DNA from: Geothrix sp. 21YS21S-4
GTDB lineage: Bacteria > Acidobacteriota > Holophagae > Holophagales > Holophagaceae
NCBI RefSeq assembly: GCF_030845995.1
Contig: NZ_CP132719.1
Span: 124,001 to 188,000 of the forward strand
Length of the DNA: 64,000 nt
Direction: 5' to 3'
The position numbers and the translations under genes are program-made. Under the pieces are notes generated by a model. It saw only the letters and a program-made list of their open reading frames with translations, was not told the DNA's origin and did not search any database. This document shows, piece by piece, positions 62,020 to 64,000 of the stretch. Each line of letters opens with the position of its first letter. Position 1 is the stretch's first letter.

Positions 62020-63342
62020 TCAGGCCAGCGCCCGCATCACGCAAAAGAGGGTCCCGTTCCAGCAGGCGTGGATCAGGATCGCGGGCCACAGGCTGCCCGT
62101 GCGCCAGAAGGCGAGGCCGAGGACGAAGCCCAGGGTCCCCAGCGCGGGCAGGCCCGCGGGCTGGAGGTGGATGGCGGCGAAGAGGAGGGCCGATCCGACC
62201 AGCGCGAGCCCCAGGCCGCCCCGCCGCGCCACCACGGGCAGGATGAACCCCCGGAAGAAGAACTCCTCGAAGACCGGCGCCAGCCCCGCCACCACCGCGA
62301 ACATGGCGAGCGTCGGCGCCCAGCCCGACAGCCCCCGCAGCAGTTCCTGCAACTCCCGCTGGGGGTTCTGCTCGGGCGGGAGGATCAGCGACGCGAGGAG
62401 GGCCGCCGCCGTCACCAGGGCCACCGCCAGGGCGAGCCCGGCCGCGCCCCAGCTAAGATCCTTGGCCGTGGGCGCGGGCGCCACCCGGCGCCACAGCTCG
62501 CCGAAGGACGCGCCTTCGGCCCGCGCCAGCAGGGCGATCCCGACCACGGCATGGGCGAGGGAGGCCAGGGGCAGGACCACCCAGCGGAGGGAGGGCCACG
62601 GCGCCAGAAGGAGGACCGCCAGGTTTCCCGAGGCGAAGAAGGCGAGGAACCAGAGGAGGAAGATCAGGGCCGCGGCCCGCTCCGACAGGTGCCAGGCGGG
62701 CAGGGGGCGGAGAGGCGGCCGCTTGCGGGTGACCCACAGGTGGATGCCGGCGGCGACGCCTCCCAGCGTGAGGACCGTCAGCAACGACCCCAGCGCCGCG
62801 AATCCCGCGAACCGAGCGCGCAGGGCCTTCCGGGCTGCCGTGCGCCGCGCCTCGCCGGAGCCCTCCCGATCCTCCAGGCGGGCCTCCAGCAGGTTCGCGG
62901 CATAGCCGTTCCCCAGGCGCCGCTGGACCTCCTGCCGGACCCCGCGCCCCGGCAGCGGCGCGCCGTCGTAGGCCGCGGCGAAGGCCCTCCGGTACCAATC
63001 CCCGATCGCTCCTTTCGGCACCTGGGCCAGCCTCCGGGCGCTTTCCCGGTCGCCGCCTTCGGCCATCAGGACCGCCAGCACCGCCTGATCCCAGGGTTCG
63101 GTGGCCTGGGTTTCCGCGGTCCGCCAGGGAACCGGCGTCTTTCCCAGCGCCTGGGCGCCTCCCACGGCCATTTCTACCAGCCGCCCCTGGAGGCTCGCAT
63201 GGTCCAGGGGCGCGGCCTGGACCTGGTGGCGTCCCCGCAGGACCAGCAGGGACGCGAGCAGGGCCGCGAGGCCGAGGAACGTGATGAGCGGATCCGCCCA
63301 GCGGCGGTCGGGATCCCAGGGGCCGGGTCGGACGGACGTCAT
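62020..63342 (-). CDS. CPBP-family intramembrane metalloprotease
   Basis: 440 residues. About eight hydrophobic helices. The N-terminal 190 residues are a soluble, Arg-rich helical domain after the first helix (LITFLGLAALLASLLVL), and the Abi/CAAX-like protease domain occupies the C-terminal half. The three family motifs are present: FEEFFFRGFILP (EExxxR), LLFAAIHLQPAGL (FxxxH) and LIHACWNGTLF (HxxxN). Substrates of bacterial CPBP proteases are mostly unknown; roles in bacteriocin immunity, protein maturation or lipid chemistry have been described. Start ATG 63342 has no strong ribosome site. Convergent with the kinase gene through repeat copy 3. Confidence 0.87.
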   Translation of the reverse strand: MTSVRPGPWDPDRRWADPLITFLGLAALLASLLVLRGRHQVQAAPLDHASLQGRLVEMAVGGAQALGKTPVPWRTAETQATEPWDQAVLAVLMAEGGDRESARRLAQVPKGAIGDWYRRAFAAAYDGAPLPGRGVRQEVQRRLGNGYAANLLEARLEDREGSGEARRTAARKALRARFAGFAALGSLLTVLTLGGVAAGIHLWVTRKRPPLRPLPAWHLSERAAALIFLLWFLAFFASGNLAVLLLAPWPSLRWVVLPLASLAHAVVGIALLARAEGASFGELWRRVAPAPTAKDLSWGAAGLALAVALVTAAALLASLILPPEQNPQRELQELLRGLSGWAPTLAMFAVVAGLAPVFEEFFFRGFILPVVARRGGLGLALVGSALLFAAIHLQPAGLPALGTLGFVLGLAFWRTGSLWPAILIHACWNGTLFCVMRALA

Positions 63343-63407
63343 GGGGACAGGCTACGCGAAGGAGGGACGCCCCGATCGGGGTATGGTGGGGAGATCGGAG
63401 GCCCGGC

Positions 63408-63803
63408 ATGCCCTTCTCCCATCCCATCGAAGTGCGATTCAGCGACCTGGATGCCATGGGTCACGTGAACAACGCCGTGGTGGTGAGCTTCATGGAGCAG
63501 GCGCGGTTCCAGTGGTGGCGCGCCTTCCTCGGCGGGCGGAAGTTCCAGGAGGAGGGCTTTCTCATCGCGCGGGCCGAAGTGGACTACCGGATGCCCATCC
63601 TCCTCGGCGACGACGTGCGGGTGGAGCTGCACTGCACGAAGGTGGGGAACAGCTCCTTCGAACTGACCTACCGCCTGACCAAGGGCCTGGGCGGCGACCT
63701 GTTCGCCGAGGGGAAGACCGTCCAGGTGATGCTGGACTTCGCCACCCAGCGGCCCAAGCCCCTCGCGCCCACGACCCGGGCCTGGCTGGAAGCCCAGGAC
63801 TGA
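63408..63803 (+). CDS. 4-hydroxybenzoyl-CoA thioesterase-family acyl-CoA thioesterase
   Basis: 131 residues, the standard hot-dog fold size. Signature HPIEVRFSDLDAMGHVNNAV near the N-terminus has the catalytic Asp of the 4HBT/YbgC class (family RFxDxDxxGHVNN), followed by the long helix with FMEQARFQWWRAFL and strands AEVDYRMPILLGDDVRVELH, SSFELTYRL and EGKTVQVMLD. Hydrolyses acyl-CoA esters; chain-length preference not readable. Stop overlaps the next start (TGATG at 63801-63805). Confidence 0.9.
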   Translation: MPFSHPIEVRFSDLDAMGHVNNAVVVSFMEQARFQWWRAFLGGRKFQEEGFLIARAEVDYRMPILLGDDVRVELHCTKVGNSSFELTYRLTKGLGGDLFAEGKTVQVMLDFATQRPKPLAPTTRAWLEAQD

Positions 63804-64000
63804 TGCTCCTCGGCACCGCCGTCTGGCCCGAAGGGCCCGGGGAGCGCCGCGCCCTCGTGGCGCGCCTGGCCTCCGGCCGCGTGGCCGACCTCAACCGGAT
63901 CGAAGCCATCCGTCTGCGAAAGCTGGGCGAGGGCGACCCCGACCGCCTGGCCGAGGCCCTCGTGCCCCCCAGCCTGCGCCGCGTCCTGGAAAGGGGACCC
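63803..64000 (+). CDS. start of an unidentified gene (runs off the window)
   Basis: 66 codons visible. ATG overlaps the thioesterase stop. The sequence begins MLLGTAVWPEGPGERRALVA and continues with GRVADLNRIEAIRLRKLGEG and ALVPPSLRRVLERG. The GRVADLN...LGEGDP pattern is reminiscent of the N-terminus of fumarylacetoacetate-hydrolase-family enzymes (family VVDLN...), but the catalytic part is outside the window, so this is only a suggestion. Coupled to the thioesterase, so a role in acyl or aromatic metabolism would fit. Confidence 0.6.
   Translation, partial: MLLGTAVWPEGPGERRALVARLASGRVADLNRIEAIRLRKLGEGDPDRLAEALVPPSLRRVLERGP

Overview
This is a GC-rich bacterial chromosome window with ordinary Shine-Dalgarno spacing (GGAGG-type sites that match the 16S tail ACCTCCTTT), short intergenic gaps and many overlapping starts and stops. 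The gene set indicates a Gram-negative organism: a lipid A-type acyltransferase, PssA, outer-envelope-style lipoproteins and secreted TPR/PEGA proteins. The 16S gene, the GC content and the gene content suggest Acidobacteriota, probably the Holophagae (Geothrix/Holophaga-like). That placement is inferred from reading alone and needs a 16S search. I see no phage, transposase or CRISPR; this is mostly core genome with some lineage-specific cargo.

Layout. 1-523: 3' end of mutL. 702-11694 (minus): apparent operon of a HEAT-repeat/pseudo-receiver protein, a TPR/propeller protein, a PEGA/PDZ/TPR protein, a small membrane protein, aroA and a sigma-54 activator. 11769-15858 (plus): a secreted protein, two small membrane proteins, a Roadblock-like protein, a CNT nucleoside transporter and a small secreted protein. 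15878-18848: pssA (minus) and mnmG (plus). 18859-21830: a metal-responsive merR-copZ-copA operon with a MerR-type promoter and an internal 117-bp tandem duplication. 21827-23890: divergent galU and pgi. 23952-29563: a complete rrn operon (16S, tRNA-Ala, tRNA-Ile, 23S, 5S, terminator).

29597-38407 is a translation and cell-division block: thrS, infC (ATT start), rpmI, rplT, pheS, pheT, zapB-like, zapA, a likely 6S RNA and rny. 38484-47888 is a signalling block: a hybrid histidine kinase, a DUF486 protein, a NarL-type regulator with its propeller-type kinase, and a second hybrid kinase. 47961-52225 (minus): alaS and purH. 52260-52531: a non-coding element with terminal and internal inverted repeats. 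52611-55250: a small unknown protein, an orphan short NuoG-like protein and a YiiX-like papain-fold protein. 55261-60557 (minus): an OB-fold lipoprotein, an LpxL-type acyltransferase, a membrane histidine kinase, rsgA and an EfpL/YeiP-type elongation factor. 60632-64000: a Ser/Thr kinase, a CPBP protease, a 4HBT thioesterase and a truncated unknown gene.

The most interesting observations are: the in-frame tandem duplication that doubles the metal-binding motif of the copper chaperone; a PheT without the EMAP-like tRNA-binding domain; an RsgA without its zinc domain; an EF-P homologue with the YeiP/EfpL loop; an intricate MITE-like element; and three copies of a CCACCAAG palindromic repeat family at gene ends.
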